From a virus, in IMG/VR virus record IMGVR_UViG_3300008050_005857, positions 18,145-82,144 of that record: a DNA stretch of 64,000 nt, one strand, 5' to 3'. A program made the translations under genes and the position numbers. The notes below the pieces were generated by a model. It did not search any database, was not told where the DNA came from, and saw only the letters and a list, made by a program, of their open reading frames with translations. The number at the start of each line of letters is the position of its first letter. Position 1 is the stretch's first letter. Of the stretch, positions 1 to 10,164 are shown piece by piece.

Positions 1-1
1 A

Positions 2-40
2 AGTAATTGCGAAGGTCTTAAAACAAGCGAAGTAACATAA
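2..40 (+). CDS. 3' end of an upstream gene (partial)
   Basis: An open frame enters from the left edge and stops at TAA 38-40, three bases before the tape-measure start. Only twelve codons are visible (ending S-E-V-T), so no family can be named. The tight spacing to the next gene fits the tail operon, but the frame is too short to prove coding. Confidence 0.35.
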   Translation, partial: SNCEGLKTSEVT

Positions 41-43
41 CCA

Positions 44-3000
44 ATGCCTGCTGCTAAAAAAGGTAAAGGTCCTAACAAACCGCCTAAACAACAAAGCACT
101 AGTAAGGTGTGGCGGGAATCAATAAAGGCCGCTGGCGAATCTGAAAAAGCATGGAAAAAAGCTGAGAAAGCTGCTGAAAGTGGGGAAAAAGCTAAAATAG
201 CTGCTGCTAAAGCAGCAAAAGCTGCGTGGGATCAATCTATACAAACCTCTAAAGAGGCTAGAAAAGAATACTTCGTAGCTAGAAAATACGCAAATACCTT
301 TTATAATGAAGTTATGGCCGGAGCCAAAGCAATTGCCGATCAAGGCGGTGAGTTTGGTAAACTAACTGGAAAAGCCAAAAAAACCTGGGCATCTGCCGGT
401 GCAGCCGCACAAAAATATTATCAGAATGGTGATAAAGCTAATTTAAAATCAATGCGAGTTCTGAAGGACGTTGAAGACAAATTGAATTCAGCTCAAAATG
501 ATAAATCACAACTTACCGCTGCAAATCTTGCACTATTAGAAGCAGAAATTTTAACTAAAGATCAAATACTCCAATTAGATAAGGAAGATCAAGCTACTGC
601 TGAAAAAATTGTAGAAGTTCAAAAAGATAAGCTTGCTATTTTAAAACGAGAAGCAAAGTTACAAGACAAAATAAACGATGCTAAAACAGAAGGCCTAAAT
701 ATGGTTGAAAAAATGAAACAAGGCTTCCATAATTTAATGTCAGTTCAGGGCCTATTGTTGGCCGGTGTAACTGCACTTATTGCAGTATTAAAACAAGGCA
801 TTGTAAACACGAAGGCGATTAATACTCAATTAGGTGTAGGTGTTGCATCTTCTGCGGCAATGGCAAAAAATCTAGCATTTGCCGCTCCACTTGCAGCAGC
901 AGCTGGTTTCAGTGAAGAAATGTCATCTGCGGCAGCAAACGCAGCTTTAGTCTCAGGTAATCTAGATTTAGCAAAGAATGCCGCTATCGCAGTTAGCGAT
1001 GCAGCAATAGCTTTTCAGACTGGAATGGAGCCAGAACAAGTTGCTCAACTAGCAGAAAATTTAGCAATAACAACAGACCTATCAAGAGAAGGCGCTTCAG
1101 CAATGTTAGGATCAGTAGCATCTTTAGCTGAAATGAATAAAGTTGCACCTAAAAAGGTCTTAGAAGATTTAGCGAACAATGCAGAATCAATGGCAAAATT
1201 TACGGATGGAAGTGCAGAGAGCTTAGCTAAAGCAGCAGTTCAAGCCGCAAGACTTGGCATTGAACTTTCAAAATCTGCTGCTATCGGTGATAAGTTACTC
1301 GATCTTGAAGAATCTATTGCATCAGAATTTGAAGCATCTGTATTAATCGGGAAAGAATTAAATTATGATAGAGCTAGACAATTAGCTCTAAATAATGATA
1401 TTGAAGGTGCCGTTGGCGAAATTGTGAATCAATTAGGTTCTGAAGCAGAATTTAATAAAATGAACGCAATACAGAGACAGGCACTTGCAGATTCAATCGG
1501 TGTCGGCGTTGAGGATTTAGCGTCAATGGTTTCTAAACGTGGCAAAGCAGATTTAGATACAGGTAGCGATGTCCCGGCGAAACAATTAAAAACGCAAATG
1601 GATCTTGTCAAACAAGGTTATATTATGAGTGGTAAAGCAGAAGAGCATTTGGATTTATTAGGTAATATACTTTCTGCAATTATAGCTCTTGGTGCTGGCC
1701 AATTACTCGGTAAACTCACCGGTAGAATGGGAAAAGGAATAGGACGAGCAGTTACGAACATGTTAAGTAGAGGAAAAGCAGGAGCTAGACTCGCAAGAAT
1801 GAGCGGCGGAGGAAAATTTGCGCGCGCTAGAGGTATGATTCGAGGTGCTGCAGGCTCTGGTTTAGGTAAAGCTGTAGGAATTGCAGGAGCAGCTATTGAA
1901 GGATTTAAAGCGTTTGGTAATTTGAAAAAAGGTTTCTTTGACAAAGGTGTTCCTGAAGCTGAAAGAAATGAAGCCCGAGGTGCAGGTGTTGGTGGCGCTG
2001 CTGGACTTGCGATCGGTGCAGTATTAGGCGGTCCAATCGGTGCTGCAATAGGAGGTTTTGTCGGTAGAAAACTTGGCGGATATATGGGTAAGAATTGGAA
2101 GAGTATCAAAAAATTTGGTAAAAATTTAGGTGCTCTAACGAAAAAAGGATTCATAGCAGGTGTAAAAGGAATTAAAGCATACTACGGCGGAATATATGAT
2201 TTAGGTAAAAAAGGATTTGAAAAAGGTAAAGAAATATTAGGAGAGTTTGGACCTAAAGTAGTTGATATGGGTAAAAAGATTGGTGGATTTGGATTGAAAA
2301 TTCTTAAAACTGCAACACCAATTGGATTAGCTCAAAAAGCAATTGCTGGACTTAAAGATAATATGCCAGCAATCAAAGAAGGTTTATCAAAAGCACGAGA
2401 TACTTTTGTTAACGTGGCAAATTCTATAGGTGAGAAAGTCGGTTCAGGTTTAAAGACTGCAAAGGACAAATTTGTTAGCGTGGCAAATTCTATAGGTGAG
2501 AAAGTCGGTTCAGGTTTAATGGCTGCAAAGAACAAAGCTAACGAATTCAAAGAAAACGTTAAACAAAAATTCTCATCGGCTATCAACACTGCAAAAAGTA
2601 AAATGGCTGAATTAAGTTCAGCTACACACGAAGCTTTAGTTACGAAATTTCAAAGCGTAAAAACAAAAGTTCAGGAAGTTGCAAATGCTTTACCTGGACT
2701 AATTTCTGGAGCATTAAGTAAAGCTGGAGCTCTTCATGCGGCATTTGTTGAAAATGGCGGTTTAGTGGGCGCAGCAACTGATGCATGGAAGTTCGGGAAG
2801 GAATTTGTCTTTGGAAAAGAAAAACAAAAAGAAAAAGGTGGCCCAATTACTAAGTCAGGTACGTATCTTGTAGGTGAAGCAGGTCCTGAATTGGTTAATC
2901 TCTCTGCTGGATCCCATGTTGTTCCAAATAATAAACTACAAGGAGGTTTAGAACAAGGACAATACGGTGAAGTAGACCTTGAACCTTTAGTTGCAGCAAT

Positions 3001-3094
3001 AATGAGTTTAAAAACTGAATTACAGCAAATTAAAGGACATACTAAAAATACCTCAAAAGGCGTTTCTAATATTTCAATAGGGAGTACAACGTAA
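44..3094 (+). CDS. Tail tape-measure-like protein
   Basis: Probable tape measure protein, which sets tail length and passes through the tail tube during DNA entry. The 1016-residue product starts with about 230 residues of Lys/Ala/Glu-rich coiled coil. A hydrophobic stretch follows near 235-255, then a long Gly/Ala-rich section near 560-700 with further hydrophobic runs. Near residue 943 it carries GEAGPELVNL followed by a Pro-Asn-containing end, a C-terminal signature common in tape measure proteins. A 22-residue tandem repeat lies near residues 788-831. The stop overlaps the next start (TAATG). Assignment rests on architecture, the C-terminal motif and baseplate-like neighbours. A large internal virion protein is the alternative. 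Confidence 0.75.
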   Translation: MPAAKKGKGPNKPPKQQSTSKVWRESIKAAGESEKAWKKAEKAAESGEKAKIAAAKAAKAAWDQSIQTSKEARKEYFVARKYANTFYNEVMAGAKAIADQGGEFGKLTGKAKKTWASAGAAAQKYYQNGDKANLKSMRVLKDVEDKLNSAQNDKSQLTAANLALLEAEILTKDQILQLDKEDQATAEKIVEVQKDKLAILKREAKLQDKINDAKTEGLNMVEKMKQGFHNLMSVQGLLLAGVTALIAVLKQGIVNTKAINTQLGVGVASSAAMAKNLAFAAPLAAAAGFSEEMSSAAANAALVSGNLDLAKNAAIAVSDAAIAFQTGMEPEQVAQLAENLAITTDLSREGASAMLGSVASLAEMNKVAPKKVLEDLANNAESMAKFTDGSAESLAKAAVQAARLGIELSKSAAIGDKLLDLEESIASEFEASVLIGKELNYDRARQLALNNDIEGAVGEIVNQLGSEAEFNKMNAIQRQALADSIGVGVEDLASMVSKRGKADLDTGSDVPAKQLKTQMDLVKQGYIMSGKAEEHLDLLGNILSAIIALGAGQLLGKLTGRMGKGIGRAVTNMLSRGKAGARLARMSGGGKFARARGMIRGAAGSGLGKAVGIAGAAIEGFKAFGNLKKGFFDKGVPEAERNEARGAGVGGAAGLAIGAVLGGPIGAAIGGFVGRKLGGYMGKNWKSIKKFGKNLGALTKKGFIAGVKGIKAYYGGIYDLGKKGFEKGKEILGEFGPKVVDMGKKIGGFGLKILKTATPIGLAQKAIAGLKDNMPAIKEGLSKARDTFVNVANSIGEKVGSGLKTAKDKFVSVANSIGEKVGSGLMAAKNKANEFKENVKQKFSSAINTAKSKMAELSSATHEALVTKFQSVKTKVQEVANALPGLISGALSKAGALHAAFVENGGLVGAATDAWKFGKEFVFGKEKQKEKGGPITKSGTYLVGEAGPELVNLSAGSHVVPNNKLQGGLEQGQYGEVDLEPLVAAIMSLKTELQQIKGHTKNTSKGVSNISIGSTT
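2405..2536 (+). repeat. Tandem 66-bp duplication inside the tape measure gene
   Basis: Two adjacent 66-bp units (about 2405-2470 and 2471-2536) are nearly identical in DNA, not only in protein. Each encodes a 22-residue block containing VANSIGEKVGSGL. The frame is kept. Near-identity of the DNA points to a recent in-frame duplication, which in a tape measure gene would be expected to lengthen the tail slightly. Confidence 0.9.
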
Positions 3095-6000
3095 TGGCAT
3101 TAAAGGATTTCAACGCAAGTAAAATTAAAAGTTGGACATACCATGATACGTCTGCGAAAGAGCCACAAACATTTGATGACATCCATTCAGGTACTATCGT
3201 CACTGGACAAAGAGACAAAATTGAAGAGCAATATATGGAAGGTCTGAAAACAACTCAGGATGTATCCGCCTATGACATACAATCTGATCCTCCATCAGCC
3301 CAAACTTTTCAAGCAGGTACATATACGGTCACCGGTATTCGGGATTTAATTGAGGCGAAATTTTTAGAAGGTAATCCATTAACAAGTAAAAATAACGCTA
3401 CTACATTAGATGACGTAATCGGTTTTAAACCTGATACGGGACAAACATATAACGTTGGTCCCTACACTGTTACAGGTGATAAAACAAAAATAGAAACACT
3501 ATTAGATTCATTTGAAGCGGATCCGTTACAATATGTGGATTCATTGGCTGGATATAGTCAAGTTGTTGATCAAATTGATAGTGCGAACCCACAAATCTTT
3601 ACTATATCAAACAGTGCCGGAGAATATTCAATAACAGGTTTACATGGTTCTATTGTATTTGATGATTTAGATGATTTAAAAACAAAAAGTCTAGTTATAA
3701 AAACACTTGGTGATAAAATAGAATCTGCAACAATGCGTTCATGGGCTGCACCAGATGTTAATAGTGCACAAAAAGGGTGGAGACAGGTTCCAATTGGACT
3801 TAGAGATTTTGGAACAGGTGAACTTGATTCAACTCCAATTAAACTTGGTGGAGATGCGACATTCCCAGGGTTTACAGTATATCCTAAAACACCGCAATGG
3901 GCCCAATCTGTAACGGAAAACTATACAGATATTATAACAACAAATAGTTTTTATGGCAGATTCACTGGAAAATTATCTTCGCTCGCACTCGATAATCCAT
4001 CAGGTGGAGATTCCGTATTAGGTAACCCGTTTACGTCTGTTGATACACTATTTGGTTTATCAGCCGGCTTTTATTTAGGCATCCGCGGGATAACGTTAGG
4101 TAATATTTTAGGTAAACCTCAATATACTAAGCATACAACTATTTACGGGTATGATGAAAGTGGAGTTACAGGTGAAGCAGCTTTAGTAGAACCTGATGAA
4201 TGGGATGGTCAAAGTGACTTTGATCGCGATGAAATGCCAAAAATGATGTATCTGTATGATAAGTTCATTCTTGGACCCGATACAGTAGACGACCCACATG
4301 TGGAAGCTTACCAGTTTAAAGCCGGTCATTTAGGTTTTTCAAAAGACGCATTGCAAGGTGCATCAAATTTCGCAGCTGCTGGTGCAAGTTTCGTTATGAA
4401 CTGGATTCTTAGTTCATTTGATGAAAAATATCCTATAATTCCTACAAGGAATCAAGTTAATATGAAGGGTGCCGGCAAAGATTACTTGTCTCAAACTAGC
4501 ACAAAATATTTTGATTCTTCAAATGATAAAGCTTCAAGTGATACAAGCAAATCCGTTCCATCTTTAGCAACCATTGTATTAAACAGAGATGATTCACCGT
4601 TTATTTCACAGACTTTTCTTGATGCATCTGGAACTGATCCGTCAAAGCTTGAAGACGCAGACTTAAAAAATAAACCTTTATTAGTAACCTTATATAAAAA
4701 ATTAATACTAGATGGCAGTCAAATACTTGGTGATGAATATAAAACATTATTTGATAAATCTGCACATAAAAGCATGTTTCCAAATTCATCGGTATTACCA
4801 CAACATCCTCAAGGTGGAACAGCACAAGGTAAAGCATATACAGATTCTCAAAAATATGTTTCACAAGCCGAAAAACCTAGAACATATCAAGGCGATAAAG
4901 CAACAATAGCTGGAGGAGATAATCCATTTTTATTTTATTCAAAACACTCCACAACAAATTTACGATATGACGTAGACGGCGATACAGAATTATCATCAAG
5001 ATATGATACAAGTGAATTCGCAAAACATGAGGTTCTTAAAGGTTTTATTGCAACTGGAAGCTTAGACCATACGAAACCTATGAAAAGTAAACTTGTTGAT
5101 AAAATTGAAAATGATATCACATCGCCACTTGGCTTTACAGATGATGATTCAGCAGGTAAAATTCCAATCGTTGGACGTAAAAAATTAACAGAAAAGGGTC
5201 ATGCATTACCATATGACAAACTTGGAAAAGAAAAAAATAGAAAATATGGTGAAATATTAATGAGCCCAAGTGAATTCGCGGCGGTTGAAGAACTTCCAAC
5301 TGAAGTAGCTGGACTAGTTAAATTAAACGAGAATAAACAACTAGATATGACCAGTACAGAACCTAAATTTGCTAGAAATGAAGGAGCTAAAAAAGTTTAT
5401 AACATTGGAAAAAATGGTTTTGTTAAAATAGATCCGGCCAGTACACAGACAACCTCTGTATACGATGATGCACTTGGGTTAGTCAAATTAAGTGGTGATG
5501 GTGATAACAAGTATAAAACAGATCACATTGATAAAGTTAATATGGTTGCTTACCGGAATTCTGAGGATGATCATAGCGTTGGAACATATGAAGACTTAGA
5601 TTTTGTGCCATTAGTATTTCAAGATGTTTACAATGAAAAGGATATAGTATTTAGGGCTATCCTTGGTGCTATAGAAGATAAACATACCCCAGATTGGGAA
5701 GAACAGAGTTTTATCGGCAGACCAGTAAAGAGTCATGTATATAAAGGAGTCGATAGAGAAATAAGTTTTGACTTTAAAGTTTATCCTAAAACAAAACAAG
5801 AATTTCCTGTTTTGCTAGAAAAAGTAAATTATCTTTCAGGGTTAGCATATCCAAATTTAGATCAATATTATAGAATGTCTGGACCATTATGTAAATTAAC
5901 ACTTGGAGATATCTGTAAACGTCAATTAGGCTTCTTAAGTGATATTAGTGTTACATTTCCTGAAGACAGTCCTTGGGAAATTCAAAAAGGATTAAGATTT

Positions 6001-6201
6001 ACGAAACTGATCAATGTTGCCGTTACTTTCAAATATATTGGCGGATACATCCCAGTTTCAACCGGAAAACACTATGAATTAAATTGGCTTGACGGTGAGC
6101 ATTATAGTAAAACTGGTGTAGCATTTGGATCCGACGAAGTTGATAGAAGTAATGATTCAAATATGCAAAAGATATTCGCCTCAGCGACGAAGGTAACATA
6201 G
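3094..6201 (+). CDS. Large virion protein with tail-tube-initiator-like C-terminus
   Basis: A 1035-residue protein translationally coupled to the tape measure gene. The first 850 residues are not recognisable; repeated segments of the type Q-T-F-x-x-G-x-Y-T-V-T-G occur near the N-terminus. The last 170 residues (from about 855) contain FDFKVYPKTKQEF, then a Gly-Pro-Leu-x-K-L-T-L-G-D block and a region of the form 'L-S-D-I-S-V-T-F-P-E-D-S-P-W-E'. This pattern resembles the tube-contacting domain of T4 gp48/gp54-type baseplate proteins. That resemblance is from memory and is an inference. Position between tape measure and LysM genes supports a baseplate or tube-initiation role. Confidence 0.55.
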   Translation: MALKDFNASKIKSWTYHDTSAKEPQTFDDIHSGTIVTGQRDKIEEQYMEGLKTTQDVSAYDIQSDPPSAQTFQAGTYTVTGIRDLIEAKFLEGNPLTSKNNATTLDDVIGFKPDTGQTYNVGPYTVTGDKTKIETLLDSFEADPLQYVDSLAGYSQVVDQIDSANPQIFTISNSAGEYSITGLHGSIVFDDLDDLKTKSLVIKTLGDKIESATMRSWAAPDVNSAQKGWRQVPIGLRDFGTGELDSTPIKLGGDATFPGFTVYPKTPQWAQSVTENYTDIITTNSFYGRFTGKLSSLALDNPSGGDSVLGNPFTSVDTLFGLSAGFYLGIRGITLGNILGKPQYTKHTTIYGYDESGVTGEAALVEPDEWDGQSDFDRDEMPKMMYLYDKFILGPDTVDDPHVEAYQFKAGHLGFSKDALQGASNFAAAGASFVMNWILSSFDEKYPIIPTRNQVNMKGAGKDYLSQTSTKYFDSSNDKASSDTSKSVPSLATIVLNRDDSPFISQTFLDASGTDPSKLEDADLKNKPLLVTLYKKLILDGSQILGDEYKTLFDKSAHKSMFPNSSVLPQHPQGGTAQGKAYTDSQKYVSQAEKPRTYQGDKATIAGGDNPFLFYSKHSTTNLRYDVDGDTELSSRYDTSEFAKHEVLKGFIATGSLDHTKPMKSKLVDKIENDITSPLGFTDDDSAGKIPIVGRKKLTEKGHALPYDKLGKEKNRKYGEILMSPSEFAAVEELPTEVAGLVKLNENKQLDMTSTEPKFARNEGAKKVYNIGKNGFVKIDPASTQTTSVYDDALGLVKLSGDGDNKYKTDHIDKVNMVAYRNSEDDHSVGTYEDLDFVPLVFQDVYNEKDIVFRAILGAIEDKHTPDWEEQSFIGRPVKSHVYKGVDREISFDFKVYPKTKQEFPVLLEKVNYLSGLAYPNLDQYYRMSGPLCKLTLGDICKRQLGFLSDISVTFPEDSPWEIQKGLRFTKLINVAVTFKYIGGYIPVSTGKHYELNWLDGEHYSKTGVAFGSDEVDRSNDSNMQKIFASATKVT

Positions 6202-6204
6202 ACA

Positions 6205-6510
6205 ATGTTTAATAGATATAATAATGCAAGAATAAAAAGAGATGAAAAAACCCAATCTAGGTATTTTAAGCCGTCTTTTTACCCGGACATACCTGAAAAA
6301 GATACAGATATTTTTCATACTGTTAGACCTGGTGAACGTTTAGATTTATTAGCACATAAATACTATAAAGATGTCGGACTGTGGTGGATCATAAGTAGAG
6401 CAAATAGATTAGATCCATCTGATATAGGGTTACGAGCTGCAACTCAACTTAGAATACCTACCGATATTGGAGAAGTAATCCGATCTTTTAAATCTATAAA
6501 CATGGAGTAA
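6205..6510 (+). CDS. LysM-like baseplate wedge protein (gp53-like)
   Basis: A 101-residue protein with a LysM-type segment at about residues 32-70 (HTVRPGERLDLLAHKYY, then W-W-I-I-S-R-A-N-R-L). Small LysM proteins at this position are typical of contractile-tail baseplates, such as T4 gp53 and its counterparts in contractile injection systems, where the fold helps join wedges to the hub. The length is short for gp53, so only the core may be kept. It lies between two large baseplate-type genes. It starts at ATG three bases after the preceding stop. Confidence 0.65.
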   Translation: MFNRYNNARIKRDEKTQSRYFKPSFYPDIPEKDTDIFHTVRPGERLDLLAHKYYKDVGLWWIISRANRLDPSDIGLRAATQLRIPTDIGEVIRSFKSINME

Positions 6511-6514
6511 TTCA

Positions 6515-9460
6515 TTGGGAATATTCAGAAAAAATATAGATCGCAATATTCAGATCGGATTAAATGCACGAATAAACGCAATGAGTACTTATGGTGAGAC
6601 GCCCATCATAAATGATCAATTATCTTCTGTTTCAGATCCAGAGTTACAAGCCGCTGAATTTACATTAAGTAAAGAGGCCCAAATTGCAAAATCACCATTC
6701 GTACGCTTAATCGCTCCAGGTACACAAAATACTCATATCCTATATGGTATGTTTAATACGACTATTGAATCTTCTGGTGTAACTAAAGCTGAATTTGGAT
6801 CTTCTGCGGTAGATGCATTTACTTCTTTACAAGATAATGTTAAAGGCTCTGAACAAGCGTTTTATAATCTAGATGATGCAACAAATTCTCAATCTGCGGG
6901 TTATGAGTTCGGAAGACCAACACCTGGAATAACACAAGTATCTGTTGATTTTATTAAGACAGGAGGAGCCGTAAGGAAAGCCACGATTAATTGGACAGTA
7001 TTTGGACTTAGCGATTTAGAAAAATATCATGAAACTTTTTTGTCTTTAGGCAGGTATGTGATATTAGATTGGGGTTGGGTTAGGAGCGTTAAAGGATTAG
7101 ACAATATTCCTTCATTAGTTAAAACTGAAGGTTCGCGAACACAAGTCGATCCTTCTCTATTTAAAAAGGAAGAAAAAGAGATTGACGGTAAAAAAGTTTC
7201 TAATGGCCCTTCAATGTGGCAAAAAATGTTTACTGATTATTATGGCGATTGGTCCGGACTAGTTGGAGTTATATCAAAATTCGATTGGGAACAAAGAGAA
7301 GATGGCGGCTTCAATTGTACTACAGAAGTAATGGCCCAAGGAACTAGCATATTTCAACAAGATTTACCTAAAGTAAAAGATAAAGCACTACGTCAAGAAG
7401 TTTCGATGGACGTAAAAAGTTTTGACGATTTTATGCTGGATTTTGCAAACGATTTATCCGGAGCCGTTAGAGATCATGAAGGAAATCCAATGCGACTTGA
7501 TCCATCTAAAGTACAAGAGACTATGTCCGGTCCCAAATTAAATATTGTAGAACGTATTGCAAGTCTTGACGTTGAAATAATGGATAAATATTTCGGACAC
7601 ATTATTGCGGAAAGACTTGATCTATTATCTAGAGTTCAGTCTGGAGAATTAACTGCGGGTACAGAAGAGTATGAAGGAGACAGTACTTATGAATTACCTG
7701 GAGCATTTCTTTCTAACGATAAAAATATTGCAGCAATAATACACCCAACTAATACTACCATTCCTGGAGGTTATGTTGAACTGTTCAGTAGTGAAAACGA
7801 AGATTCGACTAAACGCGCAGCAGATTTTTCATCTAATATATGGGTCAAATGGGGTTGGTTTGAAGATAATGTCGTATCGTATTATTGTAGAACTAGATCA
7901 AAAGATGGTCCACGTGACATTGAATTTAGATCTATAATGCCAGAAAAATTAAACGGTCCAACACACGCAATACCAATATACAATTCACCAGAACTTTGGA
8001 CATATGATCCATCATTGTTCATACTCCCAGGCCAAACTAATGAAGAGTGGTTTCAGCAAACTATACCAAAAGATGAAAACGGAAAAAACGGACCGCCCAT
8101 AGCGTCTTTATACGAAAAATTAGCAAAAAAAATTAATTCAAATTGTGAACCATTTGGTAATGATGCAAAAGATGTCGGATATCTTAGAAATATGTATGTA
8201 AACTTAAAACTCATCCAAAATAATTTCACCGCCGGCGCTCAAAGTATTAATAGTGCAATGTTAAATGTTTGTAGAGCATTAAATTCCGGAATAAAAATTT
8301 GGGATTGGGAAACATATTCACAAGACAATTTAACAAATACTTTAGTTACTCAATTCATATATGATAAAAATGACCCACCACGAATAACGAAACCGGCAAC
8401 GGATTCTAGTAGCGATCCACTTCCATCATTTGATGACGACCCTAAAAAAGCTTACATTTTTGAAAATTACGGTTTTAATTCGATAATAAAAGACGTTACT
8501 GTTAAAACAGAAATATCGAGTAAAATGTCCGCAATGATGGGAATAAATAGAGGGAATCCGGATAGTGAAACTACTGACGCAATAAAAACAATAATTAGTA
8601 AACCGCCTGGAAGTAAAAGTGATGCAGAAGTAGAAGCTGAAGCTTATGCAAACTTTTTTTCATCATTTAACCAAACAGATAAAGATACGTTAGCTTCTGG
8701 CGTTATTTCTGAAGACGATTCTACTTATGGAAATTCTTCCGTTACCACTTCTTCTCCGGGAAATTTAAATATATCTGGATTAGATTCGGCAACTACAAAG
8801 TGGAATCACAATATAAATCCATTATTGATACGCGCTAATCCAACGTCAAAAGCCAACTTTGCAGAAATGGCAGAAAAAAAGATGCATGAACAATTAGCTT
8901 CACAAGAATCAGAAATAACAACTGCCAGTGGAGATAAAGTAAAAGTAAGTGGCAATGCATTACCTACAGTAAAAGGTTCAAGTCAAGATCAAACCATTTT
9001 ACTCGAATACAGAAAACCCTATGGACTTGATGGAAAAATGAGAGCTCATTTTATACGAACATTACAATGGTACCATGAAGATAGTCCAATGACAATGGTT
9101 AAAGCTTCTTCATCAGATATATTAATGCCGTTAAGCGTTGATATGACATTGGAGGGCTGCGGTGGAATTTATCCAGGAAATGTATTTAGACTTGCGTATT
9201 TACCGGAAAGATACGGTCAAGTACCCACACCAGGGCAACTTCCTAAAACAGGTTTTGTTATAATGGGTGTAAACCATGAAATAACTGATGGCGGTTGGGA
9301 GACAAAAATAGATGCTCAAATGTATATGATAAAAAATAATGATCCAAAATCTGGAGAATCATCAGGTGAAATAACAAAGCGCGAATTCTATGCAGAGAAT
9401 AAAAACAAAATTGATGCTGCATTTAAAAAGAATTTCCAAAAGATGATTGATTTAGAATAA
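6515..9460 (+). CDS. Large baseplate hub-type structural protein
   Basis: A 981-residue protein starting at TTG 6515, chosen because GGAG lies seven bases upstream at 6504-6507 and the first ATG is 22 codons further on. An early section (about residues 160-200) reads INWTVFGLSDLEKY, then L-D-W-G-W. The last 130 residues hold a pattern of the form 'LEGCGGIYPGNVFRL', then FVIMGVNHEITDGGW and a Q-M end, as seen at the C-termini of hub proteins of the gp27 or late-control type. The hub assignment is inferred from that end and from neighbours. It ends in a TAATG overlap with the next gene. Confidence 0.5.
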   Translation: MGIFRKNIDRNIQIGLNARINAMSTYGETPIINDQLSSVSDPELQAAEFTLSKEAQIAKSPFVRLIAPGTQNTHILYGMFNTTIESSGVTKAEFGSSAVDAFTSLQDNVKGSEQAFYNLDDATNSQSAGYEFGRPTPGITQVSVDFIKTGGAVRKATINWTVFGLSDLEKYHETFLSLGRYVILDWGWVRSVKGLDNIPSLVKTEGSRTQVDPSLFKKEEKEIDGKKVSNGPSMWQKMFTDYYGDWSGLVGVISKFDWEQREDGGFNCTTEVMAQGTSIFQQDLPKVKDKALRQEVSMDVKSFDDFMLDFANDLSGAVRDHEGNPMRLDPSKVQETMSGPKLNIVERIASLDVEIMDKYFGHIIAERLDLLSRVQSGELTAGTEEYEGDSTYELPGAFLSNDKNIAAIIHPTNTTIPGGYVELFSSENEDSTKRAADFSSNIWVKWGWFEDNVVSYYCRTRSKDGPRDIEFRSIMPEKLNGPTHAIPIYNSPELWTYDPSLFILPGQTNEEWFQQTIPKDENGKNGPPIASLYEKLAKKINSNCEPFGNDAKDVGYLRNMYVNLKLIQNNFTAGAQSINSAMLNVCRALNSGIKIWDWETYSQDNLTNTLVTQFIYDKNDPPRITKPATDSSSDPLPSFDDDPKKAYIFENYGFNSIIKDVTVKTEISSKMSAMMGINRGNPDSETTDAIKTIISKPPGSKSDAEVEAEAYANFFSSFNQTDKDTLASGVISEDDSTYGNSSVTTSSPGNLNISGLDSATTKWNHNINPLLIRANPTSKANFAEMAEKKMHEQLASQESEITTASGDKVKVSGNALPTVKGSSQDQTILLEYRKPYGLDGKMRAHFIRTLQWYHEDSPMTMVKASSSDILMPLSVDMTLEGCGGIYPGNVFRLAYLPERYGQVPTPGQLPKTGFVIMGVNHEITDGGWETKIDAQMYMIKNNDPKSGESSGEITKREFYAENKNKIDAAFKKNFQKMIDLE

Positions 9461-10122
9461 TGGCAATAGAACGAACAGACGGGCCCTTTTTAACGGGTGA
9501 TCATGAATTTCACTATATAGATAGTGATTTATGGGTATTACCCGAAACATCATATTTTGTCCATTATTCAACTAATAAAATAGTAACATATGAATTAGAA
9601 CAAACAAAAGAACAGATTGTCGCTATGCGCAAAAAACCTTTTGAAGTATATCAAAGGATAACTAATCGATTAAGAGATATTTACCCAAAGAAAATTTATC
9701 CAACGGTGAAAAAATTACCGTTTGGACAGAAATTTATATCAAGGGTTTTTACACAAAGCAAGCTAATCCCTGGCGCGGAAATATATGAAACTATCTCTAA
9801 AACAAAGACAGCTAGTTATCGATTTGTAAAATTGGAATGGCAAATATCAGGGGCTGCAAGTCAAGCTGAATTACATAATTTTAATGAATTACAAAAAGCG
9901 GAAGCAATAATACCTGGTATATCTGAAGTAATTCCGGTTCTTCAATTGCATAAGACAAAAATCAGACGCGAAAAAGATCCTGCAAATTTGATTAAAAAGA
10001 ACCATCTTTACGCTAATTCAGCTACTGATGAGGTTTTACAAAATTTAACATCCCCTACAAAAGAACAATCTAGAACGTTTAAAAAGAAACGCAAGAGAAG
10101 ACGAAAATCTAAAAAGAAATAA
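9460..10122 (+). CDS. Virion-associated protein of unknown function, basic tail
   Basis: A 220-residue protein coupled by TAATG to the hub-type gene. No family is recognised. The body is mixed alpha/beta in character, and the last 20 residues are almost entirely Lys/Arg, which would suit binding to nucleic acid or to an acidic partner. It is the last gene of the tail block, and a new promoter-like box follows. A structural or assembly role is inferred from position only. Confidence 0.6.
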   Translation: MAIERTDGPFLTGDHEFHYIDSDLWVLPETSYFVHYSTNKIVTYELEQTKEQIVAMRKKPFEVYQRITNRLRDIYPKKIYPTVKKLPFGQKFISRVFTQSKLIPGAEIYETISKTKTASYRFVKLEWQISGAASQAELHNFNELQKAEAIIPGISEVIPVLQLHKTKIRREKDPANLIKKNHLYANSATDEVLQNLTSPTKEQSRTFKKKRKRRRKSKKK

Positions 10123-10150
10123 AATAAGTCAGATTTTTCTCGAAAAAATT

Positions 10151-10162
10151 CATATATATTAA
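10151..10162 (+). promoter_or_regulatory. Late-type promoter box TATATATT
   Basis: The intergenic stretch holds an A/T-rich run and TATATATT at 10153-10160, with ATG of the next gene only four bases later. The same box precedes other transcription units in this window. If it is a T4-late-like -10 element, the message of the next gene would be leaderless or nearly so, which fits the absence of a Shine-Dalgarno sequence. Confidence 0.45.
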
Positions 10163-10164
10163 AA

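Noticed and set aside
1618-2154. A 178-codon minus-strand frame inside the tape measure gene
   Set aside because: It is Pro-rich and has no ribosome site. It mirrors Gly/Ala-rich codons of the + strand gene.
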